From Bremia lactucae (taxonomy: Eukaryota; Oomycota; Peronosporomycetes; Peronosporales; Peronosporaceae), in assembly GCF_004359215.1 (NCBI RefSeq), contig NC_090622.1, positions 3,009,491-3,073,490 on the forward strand: a stretch of 64,000 bases of DNA, in the 5' to 3' direction. The position numbers and the translations under genes were made by a program. The notes beneath the pieces were generated by a model, which was given only the letters and a program-made list of their open reading frames with translations, had not been told where the DNA came from and did not search any database. Of this stretch, positions 31,501 through 42,608 are shown piece by piece (position 1 is the stretch's first letter; each line of letters opens with the position of its first letter).

Positions 31501-31889
31501 GCTTTACGTTGCTCGGCTCCGACCGTACCATCAGTACTCAGCTTCTTCCGAGGACGGATGTGACCACCCTTTTTAAGAATCCCTAAGAGATTCTTGTGAC
31601 CGCGAACCCGATTCTCATGTTGAACCTAAAGTTTCTCATGCCGGTTCCGAAAATCCTCGAAAATGCGTTGAGCTGACGACAACCTCATCACGAAGAGCGT
31701 GATATTTCCGTTCGTACTCCAAATGGAGTACGCACTCCTCGAACGGTCTTCCAACCGCTCGATATGGTGAGCCTGCACCGTCTGCTCTAACGAGCGACGC
31801 TTGCCACAGTCGTGGTCAAGTCCCTACTCCAAATCATGGAGTAAGTGATCGATTTTGTCGATCTTCGACATTAGATCCGACACACGGTT

Positions 31890-32115
31890 CGGATCTAATT
31901 TTCTTTCCTCCACCACAACCATTGGTGGATTTCCACATTGGTCAACGTTTCCTTGTGGAACGTATCCAGAACCACCGTGATGTGAAGCGGCAGCGAATGA
32001 GTTATCTTGTTCGCTGGCGCGGTTATCCACCTTCACATGACTGCTAGGAGCCTCGTTCCCCGCTGGTTGTTGACGATGAGGGCCTCGTCCGTCAGTATGA
32101 CGAGACTCATCTGAT
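31890..32115 (+). pseudogene. Gypsy-A chromodomain
   Basis: The plus strand reads GQRFLVERIQNHRDVKRQRM, SYLVRWRGYPPSHDC, stop, EPRSPLVVDDEG. The intact version is at 50,806-51,063, where the stop position is SWEP. A minus-strand frame of 167 codons overlapping here is a shadow. Confidence 0.8.
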
Positions 32116-32524
32116 GGATCAGAAGGTCCATCGAAAAACACGCGGCTCTGGCGAATGTAAATCGATTGCAAGACGTCAATCGCATCGCGCATCTCGATAG
32201 AGATGCGAGCCCTTCCCCAGGGCGAAGAAAGCGAATAGACATTTCCTTTTACCCTCTTCGAGTTGCCAACAGAACACGGACAGGGACCACCCCACGTGAG
32301 GCATGGAAGCTCAGCCTCACGTGACAACCGATGCTATTTATTCTTTGCACCGGTTGGCGTACATTTCTCAAACTTAACGCGATTCGCGTTAAATTTTTGA
32401 AGCTAGGCTTCGCGTCCAACGTCTTCGACATTGCGAATAAACGCGCTCCAGGATTGCATAAGCGAGAATTTATCTCGCTAATTGTTGCCACTAAACCATC
32501 AATGCTTAAGAAAAGCCCATCGTC

Positions 32525-33181
32525 TTAGAAGTCTTCCTCAGCCCGAAAGCTCTTCGCGCTGGGATCAAGGCCATGTTGCTTTGTCGCAATAAACAAGGGA
32601 TATTTATTGTGAGGAGTAGTCTCTCCAGACAAGCCATTGGTTAGCCGTTCTCGCAAATGCCACGGTTTCTTCTCAGGGGCGAGAAGAGAAGCTTTTTTGT
32701 CTTCACTCCCCTGAGTAGTACCCACTGAAGCAGGGGTGCCACGAGACCTTTTATTACGATGGCTTACGCCATCGTCATCACCTTGCATAGAAACAGGTGC
32801 AGGTGACCGTACGGAGACGGAACGGGCGATGAGGGATCATCCTCATCGTCCGAACCAAATAGACTATTATTCGTCTATCAGAATGAGTCTTCTCTCATTT
32901 GAAGGCTCATAGTCAGCCGCCTGACGTCTATCAGGCGAACGTTCTATTCTCCCCGAGTCGGACGAAACGGCCGACTCGCATTCGTAGTCGACCTCCAAAG
33001 AGGGGTCGTATTCACGTGGTGAATCACCACGTGCTCCCGCAACATCTGGTGTTGCGCGAGTGAAAGATACTACTGCAGATGTTCCGTCTGCCGCAAGAGC
33101 TAACAGTGCGTCACCCGCGACTGCACGAACCGCAGCCGAAGGCGCAGCACTATCAACACCCCGCATGAGTTTGTTCTTCAT
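32525..33181 (-). pseudogene. Antisense accessory reading frame of Gypsy-A
   Basis: Two ATG-started minus-strand frames opposite pol, between the chromodomain and the 3' LTR. 33,181-32,867 (104 codons) opens MKNKLMRGVDSAAPSAAVRA, is Ala-rich and then acidic (DPSLEVDYECESAVSSDSG). 32,788-32,525 (87 codons) is basic, then SLLAPEKKPWHLRERLTN and a C-terminal DPSAKSFRAEEDF. About 75 bp with stops lie between them, so the ancestor was probably one protein of about 220 aa. A second copy in the same relation lies at 51,415-52,075. APEKKPW recurs in the A2 version at 14.7 kb. No domain recognised; a nuclear or RNA-binding role would be guesswork. Confidence 0.5.
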
Positions 33182-33300
33182 GCGATGGAATTTAACAATG
33201 TTGGTTCTGAATAATCAACATCGTTTTTAAATTGAGTGGTCACATAGTGACCACTCCATTCAATGACACTCAGAGTGATTGTCGTTTAAGGTAGGGGTGA

Positions 33301-33660
33301 TGTAACGGGGTGTATCGTTACATGAAAATAACACTTAAAGGTAATTCATTAATATATTATCTAAAAGGTAGATAATATTCAAAGAATATTACTTCATATA
33401 GTAATGTTCAAAATTCTTATCCATAAATAGGTATAGACCACTATACCTATTTATTCTGCAGACTAATCCGTTGTAGATGTAAACAAAAGAGAGAGACAGA
33501 TAGGATAAGATAAGAATTCGATTGCATGTTAAGCATTAGTTTATAATTAAGTTAGAACTAACACATGTAAAGAAGATATACTTAATTATATTAATACAGT
33601 TTCATTTTACCCTCTTTAAGCTAATACATTAAAGAGAAGTCTTCCTCTGCACGTACTAGA
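33301..33660 (+). repeat. 3' LTR of Gypsy-A, truncated
   Basis: Starts TGTAACGGGGTGTATCGTTA and follows LTR-A to CCTCTGCACGTACTAG, where it breaks into other sequence at about 33,661. It pairs with 27,800-28,171 as the LTRs of one plus-strand element. Confidence 0.8.
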
Positions 33661-33699
33661 CTGTTGCAGCATTCAGTTTGATGTATGCGCGCACCATCC

Positions 33700-35168
33700 G
33701 CTGGCTACGTGGGCAGGTCTCTCCTACATGTGCCCGCTTTGAATCGATCGGTAAATAATTAATCGATCGCAAGTACTTGTTCATGAGGCAGTGGCCACTG
33801 CTTCATGACACAGTACTTCGAGCCCGGTTTGAGCTCGATTTCATGTCGAGTGCCTTTATGTTTAGGCAACTCGCATGGAACTGTTTCAGGGAATACACCC
33901 CTGAAATCTATTAAATCCTCGTAAAGAGGATTTCCCTTAAGTAACTCCCAAGATTGAGTAGTATATCTCTCAATCCAAGTTCTCACATCAAAGACACTTT
34001 CGTCCATCGATGAGCTGCTGAGAACCCGTTCATTCTCTGCAAAATTACCGCTTACCGAATATCGATTACGAAATCGTCCTCTGTGACGAGTACGCAGATC
34101 TGCTTGATCTTACCACCATGCAGATATCTCAAGAACCGCTTAAGTTCTAGGGATGGTAATTGAGTTATCCTCGAAGTTATTTTCGGAGGCGCATACAGAT
34201 TATAAGTATAAACGCCTACTCTTTAACCGTTATTAACCAAGACATTTAATGTCTCGGTTTCTTCCTGGGGGTTTTCCACAGGCTACCGAGGGAATAATCT
34301 CTCGGGATCTTGAAGTCTAGTCACTTTAGCATTACTTAGTTGAGGAGATTTCTCCTCAAGTACATTGGACTTAATCCCTCAACGTCTTTCGACTGTGATT
34401 GCGCTACCACAGTAGGGTCCTCTACGGTCGACTCACCACTTCACCTAGGATCATCGTGTTGTCCGTTTTGGACAACCGGTATATTCCTTGAATGTCGCCC
34501 GCTAGGCGTACAATCATGTCTCAATCCAGTCGACTTCTTCGAGTGGTGGACCTTCGGCGCTGCTTGTGCATTCGCACAGCCGCCGGCAGCTGACTCCACA
34601 GGGTGATTAGTAATCACACTTATATCTTGTGCAGTGTACTAACGACCGTACAAACGACCGTACCACAAGTGAGGCCATCGCACTCACTCGTAGTACATTC
34701 ACACGCTTGTGGACGCTCCAAAACGTTCATCAGATGGCTATCTGATGAACAAGTGGCAGGCATCTTTACGGATCGATGCAGCCAGCTGATTCTTGGCTCA
34801 TATTTACTGAGCCAAGGTGAACCTAGGATGACATCAAATTTTTCATACAAATCCAGTACGATGAAAGCATCATCGTCCTGTAAATCTTTTAACGTGAAGT
34901 AAAATTCCACCACGCGTTTTATTACTGTTTTCGATGCACCTGTCGCTAGACGCACCGTCATCCTCGTCGGAGAGATATCGCGCTCAACATATTTGAGCCT
35001 ACGACTCTCGTATGACTGGCGACGAATAAAGTTATTCAACGCTCCGCAGTTCACTAGGGCTCTAAGCGACAAATCGTTTGTCACTTTTATCTTCAAGGTG
35101 ATGAGGGATACCTCATCATCAGGTGCAGAGACACATAATGATTGTGTGTCTGGAGCAACTTTTGTCAA
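33700..35168 (-). pseudogene. Gypsy-A protease and linker
   Basis: Minus strand. 35,168-34,620 (182 codons open) is protease: the active-site block reads LRALVNCGALNNFIRRQSYE, so the catalytic aspartate of VDCGAS is an asparagine in this copy. LATGASKTVIKRVVEFYF and FIVLDLYEKFDVILGSPWLS follow. 34,600-33,759 is the linker to RT, ending in CVMKQWPLPHEQVLAID, after which RT is missing. The gag of the same copy lies immediately upstream at 35,219-36,340. Confidence 0.75.
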
Positions 35169-35218
35169 GAGATTTGCAAATTCTCTTGAGGTTGCTGGAT
35201 CAGTAGGGCGTTGCGCCC

Positions 35219-36342
35219 CTACTGACCCCGTCCATTTTTTGGCGGTCCGCCTCGCTGTTGCGATTTCGCAACAACGTCGGATCCGCGACCGTTGCCCTTT
35301 TTGGCATACGATCCAAAATTACGTTCAGTACCTTTTGGTGCTGGACGTGGGGCACTACACTCATGAGCGTAATGTCCCAATTTTTGGCAGCGATGGCATT
35401 TCTGCGATCGCTTATTATTCGAAAAGCGAGGTTTCTCGCTTTCGACATAGGAAAGGTCCATGGGTTCTGGACCTCCTAGTTCGTGTCGTCTAGGTGGACG
35501 ATATGATGACGAACTTGCTTGAGCCTGTCTCAAGCTAAAGTCCTCCTGTTCCGCTACGGATATTGCTTCTTCAAGCGTATCCAGTTCCAAGCGGAACAGG
35601 TGGGTCTTTACGGGACCATCCGTAAGACCTTGCATGAACACCGTAATCAACGTGTGTTCATGGACTGGGTTATTGGTAATACAACTCGCTAAGAGTCGTA
35701 TGTGCTGGGCATATGCGTGCACATCACGCTTGCCTTGCTTAAGTTTCAGAAGCTCTGAACGAGCTCTGAACTCAGCCCTTGGTGGCTCAAACGTCTGTTT
35801 GAGTCGGGTTTTAAAAGCATCTAGCGACCCAAAGACATATGGGTCGCGCAACTTAAGACCCAATGCCCAAGTTTTGGCATGACCTGTTAAATTTGACTGA
35901 TCAAATACGACTTGCATTTGCTCGTCGACGATGTGACGAGCCCTTATGGCATCGTCCAACTAGACAAACCATCTTAAGAGGGAGTCTTCTTCGACTCCCC
36001 GATGCTTAGAGATGTCAATCTTTAAGGTTTCGGGACGACGCGTGTGCGTCATCCCAGGTACAGGGGTATGTACCTGTTATAACCTCAACTTCTGCCTGTT
36101 GAGAGCCTTGCTGATTAAGCAAGGCTACCTTCTCCTTCGCATCGTCAAGTTCATGTTGTATGAGCCTGGCGATGGCTGAATGGAGGGCATCTCTGTCCGA
36201 AATCGGACAGCATGGCCAAGATGGCATCGTTCCCTACGCTCGAACTCATTCGTTCGACCGCACTCCTTTCTATGTCACTTAGAAAGGAGTAGCTATCACG
36301 CGAAACGTGATGCGTATTTCCATTATCATCTAACATGTCCAT
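35219..36342 (-). pseudogene. Gypsy-A gag
   Basis: Minus strand. 36,342-36,015 holds the N-terminus (SDIERSAVERMSSSVGNDAI, then HELDDAKEKVALLNQQGSQQ), broken by small frameshifts. A TAG at about 35,959-35,961 stands where the other copy has GAA (WFVELDDAI). 35,958-35,219 is open for 246 codons: DPYVFGSLDAFKTRLKQTFE, PPRAEFRARSELLKLKQGKR, HTLITVFMQGLTDGPVKTHL, and the zinc knuckle CHRCQKLGHYAHEC. Positions 35,120-35,816 are identical to 42,941-43,638 apart from one inserted A. Confidence 0.8.
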
Positions 36343-36352
36343 GTTAGATGAT
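36104..36352. repeat. Chain of perfect hairpins in Gypsy-A gag N-terminus and leader
   Basis: Perfect stems: 36,104-36,112/36,118-36,126 (9 bp, 5-nt loop); 36,193-36,200/36,203-36,210 (8 bp, 2-nt loop); 36,262-36,271/36,281-36,290 (10 bp, 9-nt loop); 36,325-36,337/36,340-36,352 (13 bp, 2-nt loop). Several shorter ones lie between them. The same stems recur in other Gypsy-A copies near 42,650-42,900 and 44,090-44,175. Confidence 0.9.
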
Positions 36353-36392
36353 GAAACTGTGGTCCTTGGACGAACTTCAAAGTGCTACCAGG

Positions 36393-36858
36393 TGTAACGG
36401 GGCACTACTGACTTGTACTGCTTCAGTGCAAGTCCACTCCGCACTGCCTCAGTCGTCGAACGTGACATCTCGACTGATCACCTGCGAGTGGTGCCTCACT
36501 TCTCGTACAGTAGTACGTGCAGAAGAAGACTCTCTTTTAAAACACTTGCTTTAAAGAGGGTTAATTAAAAACAGTATTTAATATAATTAAGTTCTTTTGT
36601 TTCTATCTATTTAATACTACTTAATTTTAAACTAATACAAAACATGTAATAAAGTCTAATCTGTCTCTCTCTTTGCGCGCTTCCAACTCTGACTGGACAG
36701 CGGAGAAAGTAGATATAATGGTCTATATCTGCCAATGGATAAGCTTTTAGAATATTACCATGTAAAGTTATATTCTCCAAACATTATCTACCTTTTAGAT
36801 AATATATTAACTAACAACCTTTCAGTGTTAATTTCATGTAACGATACACCCAGTTACA
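36393..36858 (-). repeat. LTR-A (5' LTR of the minus-strand element)
   Basis: Starts TGTAACGGGGCACTACTGAC on the plus strand and ends ACACCCAGTTACA; it reads outward-in as the 5' LTR for the gag at 35,219-36,342. The leader with the TGGTAGCACTTTG-like primer-binding block lies at 36,370-36,392. Confidence 0.85.
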
Positions 36859-37022
36859 ATATTAATACAATTTTCATTTTACCCTCTTAAGTTAACTTGT
36901 CTTAAGGGAAGTCTTCCTCTGCACGTACAGTGTACGTCACCTAACGAAAGGCACCACTCACAACTGAAGCAGTGTGAAGTGGACTTGTACTGGAACAGTA
37001 CAAGTCGTAGTGCCCCGTTACA
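36859..37022 (+). repeat. LTR-A 3' part, inverted against its neighbour
   Basis: Last ~165 bp of LTR-A in plus orientation, from AATACAATTTTCATTTTACC to GTAGTGCCCCGTTACA. It abuts the minus-strand LTR-A at 36,858 tail to tail. Confidence 0.75.
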
Positions 37023-37304
37023 CATATATAACAATAGATTGATCTTCGACCTGGACAATACGTTTCTTAAATTTTATAGTTCGATATTATTAACTATCGT
37101 ATTATTCTAATATAATTTTAAGCTCCGATGTTTTTTCACTGATTAAAAAGAGCCCAAACGTTTCTAGCTTTTATGTTATCAATCATCAACCTGCGCCATC
37201 ACGTTTCCCACAGTCATCCAAATCCGGACGAAGCTTGTAAAAAGGAAATCATTTATAACGAGTTCAACAAATCGCACGAATTCGGCCAATTGCAAAACTA
37301 GCAT

Positions 37305-38153
37305 TTAGTTTGCTGGTGGGAAGGCCTCAATAAGCAGAGGTAGGAACTCAGCTGTTGCAATTTTGTACACGGGATGATTAACTACACCTAGAAGCGCAGC
37401 GGCAAATATGCTGTGGGAGACAACACCAACACTCTGTGATGACGTGTTCGAAAAGATAAAATTTAAGAACTTTGTTGCACGAATTTTTATCTCAGCGTCA
37501 GTCTCACGATGATCAGAGGTCCACCATGGGTCCGCATCAGATTTAATTTTGCTGAAGTCCAAGTGAGGGTACTCGAGTCGCTTTTCAGAGATGCTGCGAC
37601 GCTGGTCGCAAGTGCTCACACCCAGTATCTCCCGTGCTAACTCTACCACTGTGCTTTTGATGTTTTGTTGATTTTGGTACGCAACGGAGTAAGTATGAAG
37701 TGTACGCTCTAGCGGAGACACCAGCACATTGTCGAGATGTAAGCCCATAGAAATCTCACCGTCGAGCATTTTCGACGCTTTTCCTGCTTGTATGACCCCG
37801 GTTTTTGTCAAGGGCGAATCCAAATACTCTGGCAGCTTAGAGTAGTAGCCGTCCCACGCGAACATGCCATACTTGTTAGTAGCGACGTTGTGGATACCTT
37901 CACCATGACGCAGAAATACCAGAAGCTTCACATTTCTGCCTTCAAGTCGTCCCGCGGCAACTTCAGCATGCACATCATGCCACGTGTATCCATCCTGCAG
38001 CCCCATGTGAGGAGGGTAAGACGCTGGGGGAGACTGGCTAGGATCCCGTTGACTAAAATATTTAGGAATGTAGCGATACCGAGATGACGTAGGATGCTGG
38101 CCACTAGCTTTGCATATCACGAAAAGAAGCGCACCGAGGATTACCGCCAACAT
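37305..38153 (-). CDS. Histidine phosphatase (phosphoglycerate mutase-like), probably secreted
   Basis: Single-exon 282-aa protein starting at an ATG. A hydrophobic N-terminus MLAVILGALLFVICKASG looks like a signal peptide. The catalytic core has LVFLRHGEGIHNV (78-90) with the RHG histidine H83 that becomes phosphorylated and R82. The second phosphate-binding arginine is in VSPLERTLHTY (R150), an acidic residue follows in VELAREILG (E171), and the second catalytic histidine is in VGVVSHSIF (H247). CDQRRSISEKR and WWTSDHRETDAEI match the SixA/PGAM-like branch found in many eukaryote microbes. The substrate cannot be told; the large family covers sugar phosphates, inositol phosphates and proteins. 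All key residues are present and the gene looks intact. Its 5' side is unique sequence and its 3' side is LTR-A. Confidence 0.9.
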   Translation of the reverse strand: MLAVILGALLFVICKASGQHPTSSRYRYIPKYFSQRDPSQSPPASYPPHMGLQDGYTWHDVHAEVAAGRLEGRNVKLLVFLRHGEGIHNVATNKYGMFAWDGYYSKLPEYLDSPLTKTGVIQAGKASKMLDGEISMGLHLDNVLVSPLERTLHTYSVAYQNQQNIKSTVVELAREILGVSTCDQRRSISEKRLEYPHLDFSKIKSDADPWWTSDHRETDAEIKIRATKFLNFIFSNTSSQSVGVVSHSIFAAALLGVVNHPVYKIATAEFLPLLIEAFPPAN

Positions 38154-39003
38154 TTTAGCGTTACGAGTTAAGCGAGATCCGAGAGACTGACGGAAAATTC
38201 AGATGTGAGGAGGAAAGGCTTCCAAACAGCAGAAATTTGTAGGACCTGGTACTGCGCTGATAGATGGGTTGTGGCAAATCAATCGCCGTTTTTATCACTT
38301 ACTAACCATATCGAATTGTCGCGGATTTGCCGTTTTGCAATGTTAGGGTACCGCTCTTTGAAGCGAGCAATTACTGCTACTTCAATGTTCTTCTGCATCT
38401 GCGGGAAGCCAGCCTTAAAGTTATCATTGCGACATGTCTGTGAGTAGTATTATGTGTGGCAGACTAGCCGGGAAAAATCCTTCTCCGAAAGATATGCACT
38501 TGCTCTGATCTGCATCAGCGAAAAGCAAAAGCACCACAAAGTGTGTACGAGGCGTTTTTCTAAGAATCTTTGCAATCTACTCGAAATTGAGCAAATCAAG
38601 TCTCAAAAACAACATTTTGCAATCACTTTTTCCATCTTTTTCATGTACTTGATGATCGTATGAGCAATGCAAGGCTACAAAAAGGGTATGCGTTCGCAGG
38701 CAATCCTTGTGCAAGGGGCTTCAGTAACCAAGTCTTTACTTGTTCATAAAAATTAATCAAGTACACTCGAACAATTTTCTTGGTAGGAACAAATACGTAG
38801 CAACGGTCAAGATATATTCTGTACACCTGAGCGAAACTGACCACTGCATTTTAGCACCACCCACTCTTAAGAAATTGATCTTAAGAAATTGAGGTCTTAC
38901 GGAATTTATTGAAATATTCTGCGTTGTCACTTTTATCAAACAAAATATTGCACTGTAGGTTAGAGCAGCTAAAATTATTAAAAAATGATCCGTAGCATAG
39001 AGC
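38154..39003. other. Intergenic, no gene seen
   Basis: Upstream region of the phosphatase gene and unique sequence into which the copia element at 39,009 inserted. No convincing coding stretch. Confidence 0.5.
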
Positions 39004-39033
39004 GGTATTGTTGAAGGTGGAGCATCAGGCGAC

Positions 39034-41540
39034 GCCCCAGCAAAATGGAATGGCTGAACGAATGAATAGGACACTGACGGAACGTGCAAGGTCGATGCTA
39101 AATCACATGCAAGTGGAAAAGAAGTGGTGGGCTGAAGCTATAAATACAGCTGTATATGTGACCAACCGGGTCACGTGCGCTTCATCCCCGACGAAGACTC
39201 CAATTGAGATGTGTTTTGGCTTGAAGCCAGACATGTCACACATGCGCGTTTTTGGTGCTCAAGGTTACGCACACATTGACAAAGCAAAACGTGCTTAATT
39301 GGACAAGAAGGCATTTCGGTGCATGTTTCTTGGTTATTCACACGAAGTGAAGGGTTATCGTGTCTGGAATTATAATTCAGAAAAACTTGAAGTCACAAGG
39401 TCAGTGACATTTCAAGAACAGCCACGGACGAAGTATGTACAAGTTGTTGATGACGCACCAGTATCAACTCGTCAGCACGCAAAAATAAATGGCGAAGGAG
39501 ACGATGATATCAGGGTTCAATCACCAATTTCTTCGAATCACGATGAAATTGAACCTATGGAGGTTGATCAGACTAACGGTGATCAAATAGTCTCGCCTCC
39601 TCAAGAATTAACGTCGTTGGGTACACGTCTAGAGAATGGACATGAAGATGATATTGCTTTCGATATCGATGACGTGTACATGGAGCCAGCTAATTGAGGA
39701 TGATATTCAGGCCATTGTGCCCAGGGAGGGATGGACTAATCTCGATGACAGTCTAGAGACACATTCATCTCGTGTTAGTGGACACAATAACCCTCTCGCA
39801 ATATCTCCTCCAAGTACAGACTCACAAGCTTTGGTTCCGGTCGGGATGTCAGATGCTATTGTTTCGTCACGAGGAGATGAACCTGTAGAACGTGCCTCAA
39901 AACGATATCGTATTGAATATGATCAAGCTAATGCGGCATTTGAAACCCCATCAACGTACCAAGATGCTGTGAAGTCTCCACAAAGTATGATGTGGAAAGA
40001 AGCGATAGAAGCCGAACTGAAGGCACTAGATAGCAAAAAGACGTGGAGTCCCGTGGACAATTTGTTAAACAAGAAGGTAATTGGAACTAAGTGGGTGTTC
40101 GCCATCAAGCGAAATGAAAATGGTGATGTTGAGCGATATAAGGCTCGGCTTGTGGCATTAGGTTATCGTCAGACCTATGGAATTGATTACTGGCAACATA
40201 CCGCGAAACACACGAATTGAATTCATGTTCGCAACCGGAGAATACGTGTCGTGATGGCTATATTCCAATATGATGTCGATACAGCATTTATCAATGGTGT
40301 TCTCGAAGAAGAGGTGTTTCTTAATACACCCGAGGGCGTTAAAATGAAATCGAGTCAAGTGCTGAAGCTAAATCGAAGCCTGTATGGACTTAAACAAGCT
40401 GCTGCAACATGGTTTAAGACTATTTCAGGCGTTTTCAAGAGCATGGGATTTGTGGCGTGCGTTTCGGATCCGTGTGTATTTGTTCGTCGATTTGACAATT
40501 TTTCATGGACTTACGTGACGTTATATGTCGATGACATGCTCATTGGTGGCATTTCGTACGACTCAATTAAGCAAGTTGCTGATGAATTGTCTACTAAATT
40601 TCAGCTCAAGAGACTGGGTAAAGTGCGATTTGTTCTGGGCATCGAAGTTGACTACAAGATGGAGGAGAAACGACTCAAGATCTGTCAAAGCGCGTGGATA
40701 GCAAGAATGGTTGAAAAATTCAATCAAGATAATGCTAGGCCGGTGTATAATCCGGGTATGGAAGACCAGAACATGATAAGTGTGAAGTGATGGACCCAAA
40801 AATGAAAAATCGTCCGTATCGTTCATTGGTGGGTTCACTTCTCTACGTGGCAACCGGCACAAGACCCGATATTGCATTCGCGGTGTGTCAATTGAGTCGA
40901 CACTTAGAAAAACCAAGTGAAGAACATTGGAATGCAGCTATCCGAGTGCTGCGTTATTTAAAGTCAACCGCTATGGATGGAATCTGCTATCGGAGCAAGT
41001 CACGCGAACTGCAGTTGAGTGCATTTAGTGACGCTGATTGGGGCAGTAACAAGGACAAATGACGCTCAACATCAGGTGTGATGGTGATGGTCAACGGATC
41101 ACCCGTGATTTTTTTTCAAGTCAAAAATGCAAAACAGTGTGTCGCTAAGCACTGCCGAAGCCGAATATGTGGCTTTATCATTGTGTATACAAGAAGTATT
41201 GTGGACTAAATCGCTATTGCTGGAGATGAAGGTCAAGATTAATGGTCCAGTAATGGTGTACGAGGACAATCAAAGTGTGATTGCTATCGCGAAAAATGAA
41301 GGATATCAAAGTCGTGCGAAGCACATTGATATACGCTATCATTTTGTCCGTGATCAAGTCAAAAACAAGGTAATACAGCTGGAGTATATTAAAACCAAGT
41401 TACAGCTCGCTGATTTCCTGACCAAGACAATTTCGACAACGAAGTTTCAATTTCTCGTGGCCAAGACCAATATTAGAAACTTCTCGTCGAGGAGGAGTGT
41501 TGAAGGTGGAACATCAGGCGACGGTTCGTTGTCGTGCTGA
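39034..41540 (+). pseudogene. Copia pol: integrase end, RT and RNase H
   Basis: 39,034-39,697 is the integrase end (TPQQNGMAERMNRTLTERAR, then KTPIEMCFGLKPDMSHMRVF) with an in-frame TAA at 39,296 between KRA and LDKKAFRCMFLGYS. A frame change follows near 39,690. RT starts with WKEAIEAELKALDSKKTWSP (about 39,990) and runs to GYRQTYGIDYW. An inverted patch at 40,200-40,251 breaks it; it resumes with YDVDTAFINGVLEEEVFLNT and the catalytic LYVDDMLIGG (YVDD at 40,524-40,535). RNase H carries LSTAEAEYVALSLCIQEVLW and ends in KTKLQLADFLTKTI. Further breaks are a TGA at 41,060 and a shift in a T-run near 41,110. Confidence 0.85.
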
Positions 41541-41697
41541 TGTGGCGGTTACTGTCGTGAATGACACAAGAAGAAGAGCAAGCGAAGCTGTTACATTTAA
41601 GTACGTAACATGTATGAGGGTTTTATAAGAACGAATTTACTTTTCCATTTTCCCTACACGAAGACATTCTTACGCAGTGTGTTGTCATACCCCAACA
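41498..41697 (+). repeat. Copia 3' LTR
   Basis: TG...CA ends, 200 bp, flanked on the right by the target-site duplicate GGTAT and on the left by the polypurine tract. Confidence 0.85.
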
Positions 41698-41702
41698 GGT
41701 AT

Positions 41703-42168
41703 CACATGACAGTAAAACATTATACAAATCTACCCAGATTGAGCACCGTGCCTTCCTCAATTGTAGCCACTATCACTGCATAAAGCAAGGGCTAAGTTTA
41801 GCTTTCAACATAATCTTTGATATGCGGGATAGTTCCTGACAATCCGCAAGTTTTTTAAGAAGTTCAGCAAACATTAAATTTGTTAGGATTTAGCCAGGGC
41901 ACAAGCTTAAAGACGAACATTGTGACATAATAAATTATGAAAATTGCTAAATTCACACCCTTTTTCGTTAAATTGACACCTTTTTTTATTTTGAGTTTGA
42001 AGTGCGAGGGAGGCGGCTGGGGCTAATTATAGCGTAATACGTTGTCTTAATGTATGCAGGAGTTATTGGTCGCATGATTATTCTTAAGGGTGACATGGGG
42101 GGTAACAACACCATTGCTGAGGTAAAGTCGGATAGCCATCATACCAATACTAATCACTTTGCGCTTAC
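41703..42168. other. Unique spacer between copia and LTR-A
   Basis: No gene or repeat recognised. It continues the sequence interrupted at 39,008. Confidence 0.5.
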
Positions 42169-42608
42169 TGTAACGGGTGTATCGTTACATGAAATTAACA
42201 CTTAAAGGTTGTTAATTAATATATAATCTAAGAGGTAGATAATATTTGGAGAATATTACTATACATGGTAATATTCTAAAGGCTTATCCAATGGTAGATA
42301 TAGACCATTATATCTACTTTCTTCGCGGTTCAGTCAGCGCTGGACGCGCGCAAAGAGAAAGACAGATAAGACTTTTAGTACATATTTTGTAAAAGTTTAT
42401 AATTAAGTTAGTTTTAAGTAGGTAGACAAGAAGAACTTAATTATATTGATACAGTTTTTAATTAACCCTCTTTAAAGCAAGTGTTTTAAAGAAAAGACTT
42501 CTTCTGCACGTACTAGTGTACGTGAAGTGACGTGAGGCACCACTCGCACTGAGGCAGTGCGAAGTGGACTTGTACTAGAGCAGTACAGGTCTGCAGTAGC
42601 CCGTTACA
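42169..42608 (+). repeat. LTR-A, complete, plus orientation
   Basis: Starts TGTAACGGGTGTATCGTTAC and ends GCAGTAGCCCGTTACA (440 bp). It is followed at 42,609 by CCTGGTAGCACTTTGTAGTCC, the probable primer-binding region, which defines the LTR end. Confidence 0.9.

Larger units (their letters stand above)
39004..41702 (+). mobile_element. Ty1/copia retrotransposon with 5-bp target-site duplication, 5' half deleted
   Basis: GGTAT at 39,004-39,008 is repeated at 41,698-41,702. The element begins TGTTGAAGG at 39,009 and ends CCCCAACA at 41,697. The 3' LTR is 41,498-41,697 (200 bp), preceded by a purine tract GAGGAGGAG. Only the first 25 bp of the 5' LTR remain (39,009-39,033, one mismatch to 41,498-41,522). 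They are fused to the middle of integrase, so most of the LTR, gag, protease and the integrase N-terminus are missing. Confidence 0.85.

Noticed and set aside
31824..32327. A 167-codon minus-strand frame
   Set aside because: It is the shadow of the plus-strand chromodomain, whose FLVERIQNHRDV...LVRWRGYPPS text is clearly the real one; the same shadow appears at 50,708-51,109.
36393..37022. Repeated GC-rich and AT-rich blocks considered as a CRISPR or satellite array
   Set aside because: The repeats are whole LTRs in both orientations with no regular spacers.
40158..40358. Minus-strand frame in copia treated at first as a shadow
   Set aside because: Only its central part is meaningful (an in-place inversion of RT); the rest of the frame is noise, so it is not annotated as a gene.
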